Shown here: positions 32,111 to 42,489 of the stretch, in pieces
Layout: each line of letters opens with the position of its first letter
How positions within the stretch are numbered: the stretch's first letter is position 1
Assembly (NCBI RefSeq): GCF_003589595.1
Contig: NW_020653397.1
Span: forward strand, 1,552,264-1,616,263
DNA: 64,000 nt
DNA from: Hyposmocoma kahamanoa
Taxonomy: Eukaryota; Arthropoda; Insecta; Lepidoptera; Cosmopterigidae
Direction: 5' to 3'
Position numbers and translations under genes: made by a program
The notes under the pieces: model-generated
Told to the model about the DNA's origin: nothing
What the model saw: the letters and a program-made list of their open reading frames with translations, nothing else
The model's database searches: none

Positions 32111-33146
32111 AGTTTTGATGTTATATTTCCGATGAGATTTGAAAAGAATTCCTGATGGAGACATTGAAAAAATAAATTACGTGCATGTGAATGCTAGGCA
32201 ATACCTTTGTGATGAAACTTAGTTGCTTTCTTCATCCCGGGATTTCTTAACTCAGTAGAGTTTATGCAGGTATTTAAGATGCAAAAAAGCGTTGTACGTA
32301 GCATTTGCAGTGGATCTCAAATGGATTTATTAATTTATATTTATAAATTATAAAGAAAGAGGCTGCTGCGTTTGCCTAGAAACATCCGTCACATTTTAAA
32401 GTCGCAAATAAAAAGGACCCATACAAATTCAAGACATGGGCATAGAATGGTTTACTCGGGCAGTCATACATTTTACCACAAAAGCTTTTACGTAATGTCG
32501 GTCAAGATAACAGCATTCCGACTGAATTAAAAAAATTCGAGTACGTACAATTTTAAAAGCTGTTCGTAAATGGTTAAGTACGAATATTTATTATAGTGTA
32601 CAAGAGTTTTTTGACGACAACGACAAATTTGGTGACGAGGGATGTGACATGTTTATTAATGAATTGTTTTTTTTTTCAATTTGTGATATTTGATAATATT
32701 GTACAACTTAACTGGTATACTATAGAGCACAAACCAACCAATGTAATATTTTAAGACTTTATGTAATTACCGTCTCGGGTATTTGAAAAATCTAGCAAAA
32801 CAAAAATATTTACTATTGTGGTTACTATAGTAGATAGACATAGCAACACTGCAGATTGGAGCTTTGTATAACGACGGTCTTCTCTTTTCATAACCAATTA
32901 TCATAACCAACCTTTCCGAGATTTTCAAACGAAACTGAGTTATTAACACTTGTGGGATCTGCTCAACAAGATCTACGAGTACAATGCCTCTAAAAGAGAC
33001 TATAATCTAAGATGGGTTAATGATGATGGTGTTCAAAAAGAGAAATCTTTGACATCACACGTGAAACCACTTAATCTCTTTAAGGGTGTTGGAAGAATAT
33101 AAGAATATAAATAAGTATCTTAAGGGTGTTGGAAAAATTTGATCAT
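32111..33146. other. Unassigned noncoding sequence
   Basis: No gene. AT-rich with scattered stops. Confidence 0.4.
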
Positions 33147-33480
33147 TATAGGAAATGAAACTATTTTTCCCGGATTTAAATCGCGTTATATGTTTTTTCA
33201 AGCAACGTTTTGAGCCCTTTACAGGTCCCATGGTCACGTTTGACTGAGGTGGTAAAGTCATCATGTCTAATACTAATGCAAATCAGCCTATTTTTCACTA
33301 TAGTTACAAAAGTTATTAATTAAATACCTAGTTTTTAATTTTTTCAAAGAACATTCTAATTTACGCTACGTATGTTTTAAAAATAATTTTATTGTAACAA
33401 TATGAATTTTTATTAAGTTAGATTTATTATTAATTAATAATGGAAACTAGAATAAATTAAAACATATTAATTAATACTGC
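33147..33480 (-). repeat. Repeat W copy, long
   Basis: This is the reverse complement of 14270-14640 with good similarity, including AACGTGACCATGGGACCTGT and AAAAGTTATTAATTAAATAC. The terminal inverted ends of the copy at 14062-14813 are not evident here. Confidence 0.8.
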
Positions 33481-33964
33481 AGTTTTATGTATGATTTTGT
33501 ATGGTCATATACTATATTGATCATGCCGTCTGTATGACTGTACTCGGAAAAGTCACACCATAATATTTAACTATAATTGAAATGGCGTTACATCAAACGG
33601 GTTAATCAAATCAGGGACCTTGGTGTCATCTTCAACACTAAGTTACACTAAAATTTTCATATTGATAACTTTGTTTCGCAACGCTTCAAATTGCTTGATT
33701 AAATCTAAATAAAATTTTGATACCACGTTTCTCGCGTTGTCAATACTTTTAAAACTGCGTAGTTTGAAAGTCTCCATTTGAAAGTCTGCATAATAGTCAA
33801 GAAAATTGTTTCTCTTTCATTCATGTAGCGATCTGTTTTGTGTGACTCCGGTTAAATGAAAGTATTGAATTAACGCTGGGAGTTAATCATACTACTACTT
33901 AGTTTTGCCACCTGGGTAGAAACGCAAGTGTCCAAGAACATAAATTAACTTGTACGAGTGCCAA
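33481..33964. other. Unassigned noncoding sequence
   Basis: No gene or repeat match is supported. Confidence 0.35.
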
Positions 33965-34220
33965 TTAATTTACCAGGGCAACATTAAGTCCGAGGCAAAA
34001 ATCGCGGGCGATAAATAACCGTGGCGGAAAATGCTTCATTTTAAGGAGTCGTAGCTCCTTAATCCGCTGGGCTCCTGGTAGCCGGTGGGCGTAATTACCG
34101 AACGCAATATATTGCATCTCCTCCCGCGTACCCCCTTGTGACCCCCGTGACCCTCCGTGACCCTCTCTGGTCCTCTCATCACGCGGAATGAGTAACGCAA
34201 CACATGGCACTCCGTTAATT
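33965..34220. other. GC-richer intronic DNA with clustered TGACCC half-sites
   Basis: A nonrepetitive island. Three TGACCC hexamers lie at 34139-34144, 34148-34153 and 34158-34163, so the minus strand carries GGGTCA direct repeats with 4- and 3-bp spacers, the layout of nuclear-receptor response elements. The overlapping frame 33965-34210 has no domain. Confidence 0.45.
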
Positions 34221-34904
34221 GTCAGGGTAAGAGTACGATGGGGTACAACAATTTGGAATGTTTTTATTGTAATAACTGAAGGGGATTTAGGTGTTTATGT
34301 TGTGAGCTGACTGCATTGATTTATGGAGATTATTAATTGCTTAATTTTAAGGTATTTTGTAAAATAGAACGTGATAGAAATTTACTGCCGGTAGAGGTAC
34401 CACGAGATGCGCAGAATGAAATAAAGTCGTGAAGAAAATTTAAAATTATTTATTAGAATTTTCATACTTCGTGAGTGCAACAACGTGACGTAACAAACAA
34501 ATCAGCCCGTGGTGAAAATTGACCGTTAAATGGGGTCTTTTGTATGGCAAAGTAATTAGACACCAGGGCGGTATAAACCGGCAGTAAATATCTCAAAGGT
34601 GTCACAGATGGTGTCAAAACATGTCGCCGAAAGGAAGCCACGGCGTCAGCGGAAAGCTGATGACGTAGCAATGGAGAAAGCTAAAATTAAAAACCAATTT
34701 ATAACAAGGAAGTAGGTATAGGCTCGCGTATGTTATTGAACAATTGGTATGTGTCCCCTGCACAGTTAAAACTCCGCGTTAAGCTTTCGCCTCGGTAAAG
34801 TCTCCGGTGACCAAAAGGTTGGCGATACTCGATGAGTCAAAGATAATGTCAATTATTGTCTCTTCTATATTAATAACAATAATAAATAAATAATGTGTGG
34901 CTTA
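34221..34904. other. Unassigned intronic sequence
   Basis: No gene. The segment 34440-34680 is nonrepetitive and contains GTGTCACAGATGGTGTCA and GTCAGCGGAAAGCTGATGAC, near-symmetric words that could be binding sites. Confidence 0.35.
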
Positions 34905-35150
34905 TACTATACGATGTGAAAACACGATTTAAAAAAAACACAAACTTACCTCGAATTTTACAAGAAACCCGTTGTATTCAATAGGTTCTTTATATATACC
35001 ATTTTTTTTTATATCAACTGAACTAAATAGAACATGTATAGTATACGATATACATTTTTAAAATGGTTCTAATTTAATTTGTAATAAAATAAATCCTGAA
35101 ACAAAGCCAGTGTCCCTATCGATCGACCAAAGCAAAACGAACCATATTAG
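34905..35150 (+). repeat. Repeat U copy 1
   Basis: AACACAAACTTACCTCGAAT, then GAAACCCGTTGTATTCAAT, AACTGAACTAAATAGAACAT and AAGCCAGTGTCCCTATCGAT match 42490-42745 in the same order and orientation. The ACTTACCTCG word mimics a minus-strand splice donor but belongs to the repeat. Confidence 0.75.
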
Positions 35151-35394
35151 TAAAGGAAAAATGTTAATTCGAATTGAGATGCCTCAAGAGCTAGTCAATA
35201 TATCCATATTTTAAACAATTGATAAGCCAATCTGAAGTCCGACTTTCTGTGCTTACTTGACCTTTATCAGACAATAATTAATTAGTAATACTTGAAGTCA
35301 TCTTAGCAATCGACAATTTTGTGTTGTTTTTGTAGCCTGTGACATCGCGTTTATAAAATTGATTTAACGATCTGTCTGGTAGTCGATTTGACAC

Positions 35395-35560
35395 AAAAGT
35401 GAAAGCGAGTTTGGCCCGTTGGTTTCATGGCCCAATATTGGGATAGAGCCGCGGATGCAATCGCGATAATAGGTCGACTGGCGCCATATTGCACTGATTG
35501 CTTGACGTGCTGAATTTATTTCGGATTACGGCAAGGGTTGAGGTGCGAACGGTCTTATTT
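35395..35560. other. Candidate conserved noncoding element
   Basis: Nonrepetitive, GC-richer, no open frame; contains CCCAATATTGGGATAGAGCC (with a palindromic CCCAATATTGGG) and GCGATAATAGGTCGACTGGC. The role is inferred from location only. Confidence 0.35.
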
Positions 35561-35719
35561 ATCAACAGCAGATGTGAATTTCTAAGTTACTTGGCAGTCA
35601 TTATCCAGTACATTTGTTCTTATTGAAGGTACCCTTTATACGTATAGAAATAATAATGTACTCTTTCTTCAATCAAGGACACTACATTAGTTTACAAATT
35701 TAACGTGTTATATGACATA

Positions 35720-35880
35720 TAAGTACCAGGGCCACATAACTCCACACAAGTACGCCAGCGAGACCACTAATGAGCGCGACGGCAGCGCCGCGCGGCTCTG
35801 CGGCCGGCGCAGGAACTAATTCGCCGCGTGATGGATAGCCGCCCCCATGTGCCGGCTGTCTTATGATTGCCTTGTACTTG
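35720..35880. other. Candidate conserved noncoding element, strongly GC-rich
   Basis: Nonrepetitive, with GCGACGGCAGCGCCGCGCGG and GGCCGGCGCAGGAACTAATT; it begins with GTACCAGGGCCACAT at 35723, a relaxed match to the recurring motif at 19396 and 20020. No coding frame. Confidence 0.4.
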
Positions 35881-37094
35881 TGTTGCTAATTACTAAGCTG
35901 GTTTTGTTTGATTGTTTTGCTTAACGAGCTTGATTTAATCAGGGACTAATTCAAATAATAAATCAGATGTGACTGACTGTGTTACCTGTAAACAGCCTGA
36001 AACGGTATTACTTGGTTTACGTACGATGGTTCGTTATTATTTATTGAGCATCGGCTACAACACCATCAGCCTATATAACAAATACTTAATAAAGAAACTC
36101 AAAATGTCTGAAAACTAAATCGTGTAAGAACTATTATGACCACACAATCGCGACATTTTTTAACTTGTGGCATAAAATAAATAAATACCTGCTCATGTAT
36201 TCATAGGTCTTGAAAAAGTCGAGTCAGAGACGTAATTTTCATGTTTAAAATTTAGAATTATTTCACATTAATAATTTTAATGTTAAAACACTGACGAATC
36301 TATAATAAGTTGATTGAAATGACGGTTTGCGTATTTGGTATTTCGTGTCAAAAATGTCGACCGCTAAAATCAAAGCAAAAGACTGACTATGTACGAAATT
36401 AAATTTTGAATTTGCAATCACGACGAACGAAACGTAATTGGAATGTGTGATTCAATGTAAAAACAACAACCACGAGTTCTTCATTCAAATAAATTGAGAA
36501 AGGAATGTGCGGGCTAACGCACAGACTGAGTGTGTACAGTAAGTTATGTTTATTAAAATTTAACGCGGTTTTACAAGGAATTCTCAAGTACTGTCGTTTT
36601 GTGTCGAGATTTTCAAACAATTGAATTGAATTAACAATACTTATTATTTTTCAATTACAGGAGGTTACCTTTTGTGCTACAAATCATAGTTATAATAAAT
36701 TTGATCTCCGAACACATTCGAACATTAGATATAAACGGCGTTTGTCTATTACAAGATTTCCTGAAATACCTATTAGATTACATGTTGTGTTATATATACA
36801 CTTATTTGAGTACATAGATGTCATTGTCGTAAATCTGAATAAACGGTTAAAACTAATCTGTGTCCTACTATCGCCACACGCAGCTCGCTATCGCGGTTAC
36901 GTCCTCCAGCCATTTGTCAACGTAATGACGTAGCGCGGACCTCGTAGACCTGACTGTACTCATGCATTGCCGGCGGCGCGAGCTAAGACACCAGTGACGT
37001 CACTCGCGAATCATACGTGATTAGGAAAATAAAGGGGGTTTTCCAATTGACCGTGTGGTTCGTTTATTGTTGTTGATACCATTTTAGTAGTACT
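35881..37094. other. Unassigned intronic sequence
   Basis: The short frames at 36399-36620 and 36742-36933 have no domain. No repeat match except a weak family resemblance near 36045 (GAGCATCGGCTACAACACCA). Confidence 0.4.
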
Positions 37095-37390
37095 TCAGAA
37101 GAATAGAGCGAATTGGTTGAACGCAAAGAAAAACCAATGGGAGGTGTTAAGACTAGTGCTAGAAAAGATAAGTTTATTAAAGACAATAGAGAGACGAAGG
37201 GGAAAGATGGTTGGGCATCCCAGAAGTTACGACAGTATTATAGAAGGAAAGGGAAGCAAAGAAAGTTCGAGACGAATTAATGGAAAAAATAATGTCTTAA
37301 CGTATCAGGAAATCAAGGTTAGTGCCCTGAACGGAGATGTTTGTTAATTACTTCACCGGCAAGAGCGTAGCTCTTAAATAAGAAGAAGAA
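37095..37390 (+). mobile_element. RTE-like LINE C-terminal remnant
   Basis: The translation gives LLKTIERRRGKMVGHPRSYD, IIEGKGS and VLTYQEIKVSALNGDV, matching the end of an RTE-type non-LTR polyprotein (LLxTIxxRRGxxIGHxxRxD...IIEGKIxGKR...). It is eroded, with at least one deletion in the GKRxRGRP region. It ends in AAGAAGAAGAAG at 37381-37391, the short tandem tail typical of RTE elements. Confidence 0.75.
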
Positions 37391-38025
37391 GCTATTTTAG
37401 TATTGTACTCTAGCTGGCATACTCTACATATATTCGGAATAATCGTTGTATCTAGTTTTATAAATATGATATATAAAATGCTGTAGTCACGAGCTACAAT
37501 TCAATATGTGAAATGCAGAACCGAAAATGCGTCGCCTTAAAAAATCATCTAATATTGTTTTAGGACAGTTATGAGATGGCTGGACTGTTGACGTGCATGT
37601 TTGTATCCTTAGACACTTTTTACGATGTTCGTGGTTGTTTATAGGATAATTACATGTGCACATACCGTACGGAAAAAGAAAATAGCAAGAAGCTTTAAAA
37701 CCTTGTAAACACGTTTTCATTTTTTTTAACCAACAATCCTGATAGTACATAATTTATTACATTTCAAAGTGCAGATAAGCGTTGATCGAAGACGCTCTCA
37801 CATTGGTTAAAAGATAGTCGACGCCATTTTGAAATGTTTTAATGGACGTAGATGATAGTGCCCACAACATCTGCGCGAATTTAATGTTAATGTTAGACAC
37901 TGAAAGAACCTTATTAAGAATAAAAATTTGTAATTTCCGCATTGTAACATCTAACTGTCATATGATGCATCTATCTCTGTACCCATTTTGTTTCCAAATT
38001 TTTATTTATCCATATTCTACGTAGT
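37391..38025. other. Unassigned intronic sequence
   Basis: No gene. The frames at 37487-37942 have no domain. Confidence 0.4.
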
Positions 38026-38250
38026 TTGTTATAATTATTAATACAAAGATCGAACACTCAGAAAAAACACTCAGAAAAAATTCCTTCGATCCGGTCGGAT
38101 TCGAACCGACGTCTTCTTGCATACCGTGTCAGACGCTATACCAACTAAGCCACGGAACGAACCAACGGACCTCACGAATTTTTCTATGTGCTTGCGTTGT
38201 GTCTTTGTACTTGGTTTTTCAACGACTTTTTAGTCGTAGCGCCATCTATG
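38026..38250 (-). repeat. tRNA-headed repeat (family T), first copy in the cluster
   Basis: On the minus strand: a leader with AAAAAGTCGTTGAAAAACCA, then CGTGGCTTAGTTGGTATAGC (A-box), GACGTCGGTTCGAATCCGAC (B-box), GATCGAAGGAATTTTTTCTG and the tail GTATTAATAATTATAACAAA. The leader is shared with 57285-57350. This shows the family's fuller layout: leader, tRNA-like head, tail. Confidence 0.85.
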
Positions 38251-38340
38251 AGAAATCTTTGACAGATTTATCACCCAGTTAGTACCTTTACAGCTACCAG
38301 TCCTGGCGAGAGATGTCGCTATTCACTATATTAATTAATT

Positions 38341-38627
38341 TTTTATTGAATTGTTATTCAATTATTTTTTGTGAAATTACTCCACTAGTTTGTTATAATT
38401 ATTAATACAAAGATCGAACACTCAGAAAAAACACTCAGAAAAAATTCCTTCGTTCGTTCCGTGGCTTAATTGGTATAGCGTCTGGCATGGTATGCAAGAG
38501 GACGTCGTCGGTTCGAATCCGACCGGATCGAAGGAATTTTTTCTGAGTGTTCGATCTTTGTATTAATAATTATAACAAACTAGTGGAGTAATTTCACAAA
38601 AAATAATTGAATATCAATTCAATAAAA
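38341..38627 (+). mobile_element. Foldback repeat with a tRNA-like loop (family T)
   Basis: Left arm 38341-38452 and right arm 38529-38627 are reverse complements over about 99 bp with one mismatch, except that the left arm has an extra 13-nt duplication (ACTCAGAAAAAAC region). The 76 nt between them (38453-38528) are the tRNA-like head: CGTGGCTTAATTGGTATAGC (A-box) and CGGTTCGAATCCGACCGG (B-box with T-stem). A single strand could fold into a very long stem capped by a tRNA-shaped loop. The ends read TTTTATTGAATT...AATTCAATAAAA. Confidence 0.88.
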
Positions 38628-38849
38628 ATTTAATTCATATTCTACGTACTTATGTAATTTCATTTCATTCATTTAAATTTAAGTTTAGTGCTTAAGATGG
38701 CTTGTTGGTGTTGCGAATTGATCATTTCCTTTTCAGCCTATTTTGAAGTATACGGTCTATAAAAGTGGACTATTTTTTAAAGCAAATAACAGACAAAACT
38801 AATTATATGATGAGAAATTATGATGATTTGAATAATACTCTTTTTTTTT

Positions 38850-39010
38850 AAATTTTTATTGAATTGATATTCAATTAGTTTTTATGTGAAATTACACCAC
38901 TAGTTTGTTATAATTATTGATACAAAGATTGAACACTCAGATAATCCTACGAGCCGGATTCGAACCGACGTCTTCTAGCTTACCGTGCCAGACGCTATAC
39001 CAACTTAAGC
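38850..39010 (-). repeat. tRNA-headed repeat (family T), truncated
   Basis: Tail TTTTTATTGAATTGATATTC, CCACTAGTTTGTTATAATTA, then the head GGATTCGAACCGACGTCTTC and CAGACGCTATACCAACTTAA. It stops in the A-box region. Confidence 0.85.
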
Positions 39011-39589
39011 TTGAGCAATACTCGTTAGATAAAGGTATATTTGACTTCACTAGGACATGGATGAAAAGAAGATAATATCGAGATTACGTCACTTGATAGT
39101 AAGCGAAAGGATGCAATTTTAAAGTAAGATGTTCTAAATGTGCCCTGTCTCAAAGCAATTACATCGGTGTCGTCCAAGAAGTTTTAATTGCGTAAAATAT
39201 CGCAGCGCATACTAGGCTAACGACTGTTTAGGTCGACGACAGCGATGTTAGATAAGCGGCTACATCATCGTAAATCATCTAGCAATTAAACTTTTTAAAA
39301 GCACAGATTTATTATGACATTCCAACGCCATTAGAGAGAAATATTTTTTTTAAATTTTCAAATATAGAACGGTATTTCTGATTATGAAATGAACGAATCT
39401 GCCAGCGTTTTGAGCAACCTGATACGGAGCATCATCCTCATTAATCCAACTATTTAAAGTTTAATGTTTATTATTGCTTTGTCTTATTTGTAGAATTCGA
39501 ATATTGTGATAATCAACCAACGCTGGTGAAAGCACGATGAATATCGATAAAAAGTTTTTTAATTGAAAAAATATGTTTTTTTTTATTTT
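39011..39589. other. Unassigned intronic sequence
   Basis: No gene or repeat match is supported. Confidence 0.35.
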
Positions 39590-39810
39590 CACCAGACTTA
39601 TCAAGCAGCCAGCATCAAGTCAAGAACCGGCGGTCAAAATGCTTAAAATCATAACGAACAGATTTTCGCCGTCGATAGTGTACCGCGGGAGACAAAAGCC
39701 ACCATAAATAAAAGGATGGTTAAAATTTTAAGGGCCCGCTCGGGTTCAGGCGGCCATTAGAGGCCCTTAGCGAAAACGAATGTGTCTCTCGCCGACTCGA
39801 GATGCCAACA
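39590..39810. other. Candidate conserved noncoding element
   Basis: Nonrepetitive GC-richer segment with GTCAAGAACCGGCGGTCAAA, GGGCCCGCTCGGGTTCAGGC and CGGCCATTAGAGGCCC. No open frame. Inference from composition and position only. Confidence 0.35.
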
Positions 39811-40439
39811 GAGATCGGACAATTGTTACTGGCCAGTGTGAAATCTGCACAACTCTTTTCATTTTTCGCAACTGATTTTCATCCTTCATTCTGTTTCCGA
39901 AATTGATGATTGTGATTCTTAATTTAAATTACTGGAATTTCAAATATTGTTTTGAATTTAGAATGACCTTTTGGAACGTTTCCTTTTTCAAATTGATGAC
40001 TCGAAATATAAATTTCGAAATCGTCTCCAACAATTATTTATGTAAATGCCTTTCGATGGATTATGACGATATTATCGCGAACCTATTTAATTAAATGTTA
40101 AACTTGACACTTATTAATTGTAGTGTCGTTTTATAAGGTTTTTAACGATGAAAACATTCGAGTCGCAGGTTCGATGGCGTGACTAACCAGTTTTGTGACA
40201 AGTGATGGTATTTAAGTAATCGATTCGTATTAATCAAACAAAAAAATTCAAGGAACTGAGAATTTTTCGTCGAAATTTTTATTGTAGAAAATATCTAATA
40301 TGTATTTGCATTTTAAGCTTTGATTTGCATAACAAGATAGTTATGGCTGACGTGATCTATGGGGGCAGTTAAGAATAGAAAACTTATATTCTATAGAAAT
40401 TCAATTCGTATATTCCATTTGTTTTTGTCAATTCTATAA
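39811..40439. other. Unassigned intronic sequence
   Basis: The frame 39903-40094 has no domain. AT-rich. Confidence 0.4.
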
Positions 40440-40797
40440 TTAATTTAAACATGCATTGTGCAATGACTGGCCGAAAATAATATTAATGAGAATGGAACGT
40501 AGCGATAATGCATCTGCAATAACGGAACGCAAGCGGATGTGGCCGCGTCTTCCTGTCACAATTAATTTCCGGCGCGTTGAAATTGGCGCGAAAACTGTCG
40601 CAGAGGCGCGGGGGGCAGGGGCAGCCACCACGGCGGGAATTTTAATTACGCACTCGTATTCCGAATACCAATGTCGTCTTGTTTAAATTAAATATAAATT
40701 ATTCGCTCCTAGGCCCCGCTGCTCGCCTGGTATTACACGGCGAATTGCGAATGAATAAACAACCGTCGGATTTTAATTGCTGGATTTTCTGGTGCCC
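40440..40797. other. Candidate conserved noncoding element
   Basis: Nonrepetitive DNA alternating GC-rich blocks (GGCGCGGGGGGCAGGGGC) with homeobox-like AT words (CACAATTAATTTCC, TTTTAATTACGCAC, GATTTTAATTGCTGG). The overlapping frames on both strands have no domain. This pattern fits a developmental enhancer, which I infer but cannot test. Confidence 0.4.
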
Positions 40798-40840
40798 TGG
40801 TTGTGTGGAAAACAATTCCTATTTGTTTTCCACACAACCA
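40798..40840. repeat. Perfect 18-bp hairpin
   Basis: TGGTTGTGTGGAAAACAA (40798-40815) and its exact complement (40823-40840) are separated by TTCCTAT. Confidence 0.92.
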
Positions 40841-40984
40841 TGTCAGTTTGTATGTTTAATTGTGTTTTGCTAAATTGATTTTAATATTACATACAGTTGG
40901 TAACAAGTAAATCGCAGATTCAGAAAAGTCCATAGTGCCGAAGTTGTCATTCGTAGAGCTTTATGACGTAAGAGAAATATTGGT

Positions 40985-41175
40985 AAATTTGTTTCGTCAT
41001 CATCATGTCAGTTGGAAGACGTCTACTGCTAAACATAGGCCTCCCCCAAAGATTTCCAGATCAGCCGATCGGACGCAACGTGCATCCATCGGCTGCCCTT
41101 ACCAGGTCATCCATCCATCTAGTAGGGGGCCGTTCCACTGAACGCCTTCCGGTTCGTGGTCTCCAAATTTGTTTA
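40985..41175 (+). repeat. Common lepidopteran interspersed repeat (RTE-associated)
   Basis: TCATCATGTCAGTTGGAAGA, CGTCTACTGCTAAACATAGG, CCTCCCCCAAAGATTTCC and GCCTTCCGGTTCGTGGTCTC form a sequence widely recognisable in lepidopteran DNA, which I associate with RTE LINEs. The open frames here are by-products. Confidence 0.65.
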
Positions 41176-41446
41176 GGATCTTCATATTTAAGAGCTAGGC
41201 TCTAGGTAGAGTAATCATGAACCATCTTCATTAGACTCTGAGGCGCTGGTACGACTCGACATTGACTTTTTCCCGTTCTTCCCTTGTCTCTCTCTCCCAC
41301 TATAATGTTAAAGTTATTGAGATCACTGCGATAAAGTAATAATAATTGATTAATTTACTTCATTACAAATTACAACTCGGAGCCAAGACACAATAAAGTA
41401 CTGGGAGCTTTACCAATACAAGAGTATTGTATCGTAACCTAAACAA

Positions 41447-41490
41447 GGTTAAAATTGAATCGCAATAAGAATTGCGACTCAATGTTAACC
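41447..41490. repeat. Hairpin, 20-bp arms
   Basis: GGTTAAAATTGAATCGCAAT (41447-41466) pairs with 41471-41490 with two mismatches and a 4-nt loop. Confidence 0.85.
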
Positions 41491-41582
41491 TAAACGATTA
41501 TGTCAGCGGTATTGATGCCAACGCCAAATCAAAACCTAATCTGACTCGCAAGTCCTTCGAAATCTATTTGTGATGATTATGA

Positions 41583-41610
41583 TTCAATTTAGGTACCTAC
41601 CTAAATTGAA
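41583..41610. repeat. Near-perfect palindrome
   Basis: TTCAATTTAGGTA, CC, TACCTAAATTGAA: 13-bp perfect arms with a 2-nt centre. Confidence 0.9.
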
Positions 41611-41624
41611 CTGCTTCGTAATTG

Positions 41625-41745
41625 ACACGTTTTCTGCCACCAAGCAGTAATGTCTGCATTACTGTAAGGGTAATGTTGCTGGTGAATTTACAGGCATTTG
41701 GGACTTGTCAGCATATATCTCAGAGAGACGGGCGTAGTGGTAGTA
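41625..41745 (-). repeat. Repeat family A copy, partial
   Basis: The complement of the family-A middle: TTTTCTGCCACCAAGCAGTA, GGTGAATTTACAGGCA and GGGACTTGTCAGC. Confidence 0.75.
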
Positions 41746-41794
41746 AAAAAAAGTTTCATTAGCTTTGATTTATATAGGTATTATATTTTTAGCA

Positions 41795-41970
41795 GTGCTA
41801 GCCTAATGGTTTTCAAGCAGAGGGCCAAATGCGGGCTCGCACCTTTGAGTTTTTCGGAATTTATGTGCGAATTTAGTTTCAAATTTACCATGAGCTTTTC
41901 GGCGAAGGAACACATCGCGATGAAAACCTACTCGTCGAAGAAGACGTGTGAAGTGAAGCCTTCGTGTTGG
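41795..41970 (+). repeat. Repeat family B copy, partial
   Basis: GGTTTTCAAGCAGAGGGCCA, GGGCTCGCACCTTTGAGTTT and ACCATGAGCTTTTCGGCGAA match 23704-23900. The 91-codon frame over it is a by-product. Confidence 0.75.
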
Positions 41971-42314
41971 TGATAATAATGATTGCCTTTACGTTCTCTG
42001 GCTGGGGCATATGTTTGTCCAGGAGTGAGTTGTATATGTCTATTAGAGGACAACATTGACTTCTAAATAAGATGTAGAGTCATGACAGGATCTACATAAG
42101 TACTTAATATAAAGACTTTAAGAGAGAATTTTAAAGAAATTAATATTCCTATACTAAAGTCACGATACATTTATAAAAATGCAAATTATGTTTTAAGAGT
42201 CTACAACCTCAAATGGCTTTAGTTGATTCCGTATAAATATGAAAGTGTCGTATTAACTTACAAAAAACAACACTTAGAAAAAAAAAATTTAGAATACTGA
42301 GATTTTTTAATGAT
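41971..42314. other. Unassigned noncoding sequence
   Basis: No gene or repeat match is supported. Confidence 0.35.
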
Positions 42315-42475
42315 ATTTCAGTTATGTATCGTTAGGGTAAGTTCCGATAAGTCGAGTACGTTAACTAATTTCAACTGCTTTTAAAGGGATATTTGTCTAC
42401 ATCTTTTCCTCTTTAAAAAGGATATTTGACCATTTGTTATTTAGACGCGCTATAGTTAGTGGACGGCAGATTACA
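42315..42475 (+). repeat. Repeat V copy 2
   Basis: The reverse complement of 24060-24215: GATATTTCAGTTATGTATCG, TTAGGGTAAGTTCCGA and GACCATTTGTTATTTAGACG. Confidence 0.7.
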
Positions 42476-42489
42476 CTGGCTATGTATAC

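Noticed and set aside
34944..34985. Possible minus-strand exon with donor at ACTTACCTCG
   Set aside because: The same sequence recurs at 42540-42580 as part of repeat U, so the donor-like word and short frame belong to a repeat.
38453..38528. A functional tRNA gene
   Set aside because: A- and B-boxes and a plausible acceptor stem are present, but the anticodon arm is irregular, the sequence is repeated in several diverged copies and it is embedded in a foldback repeat. It is better read as a tRNA-derived repeat head.
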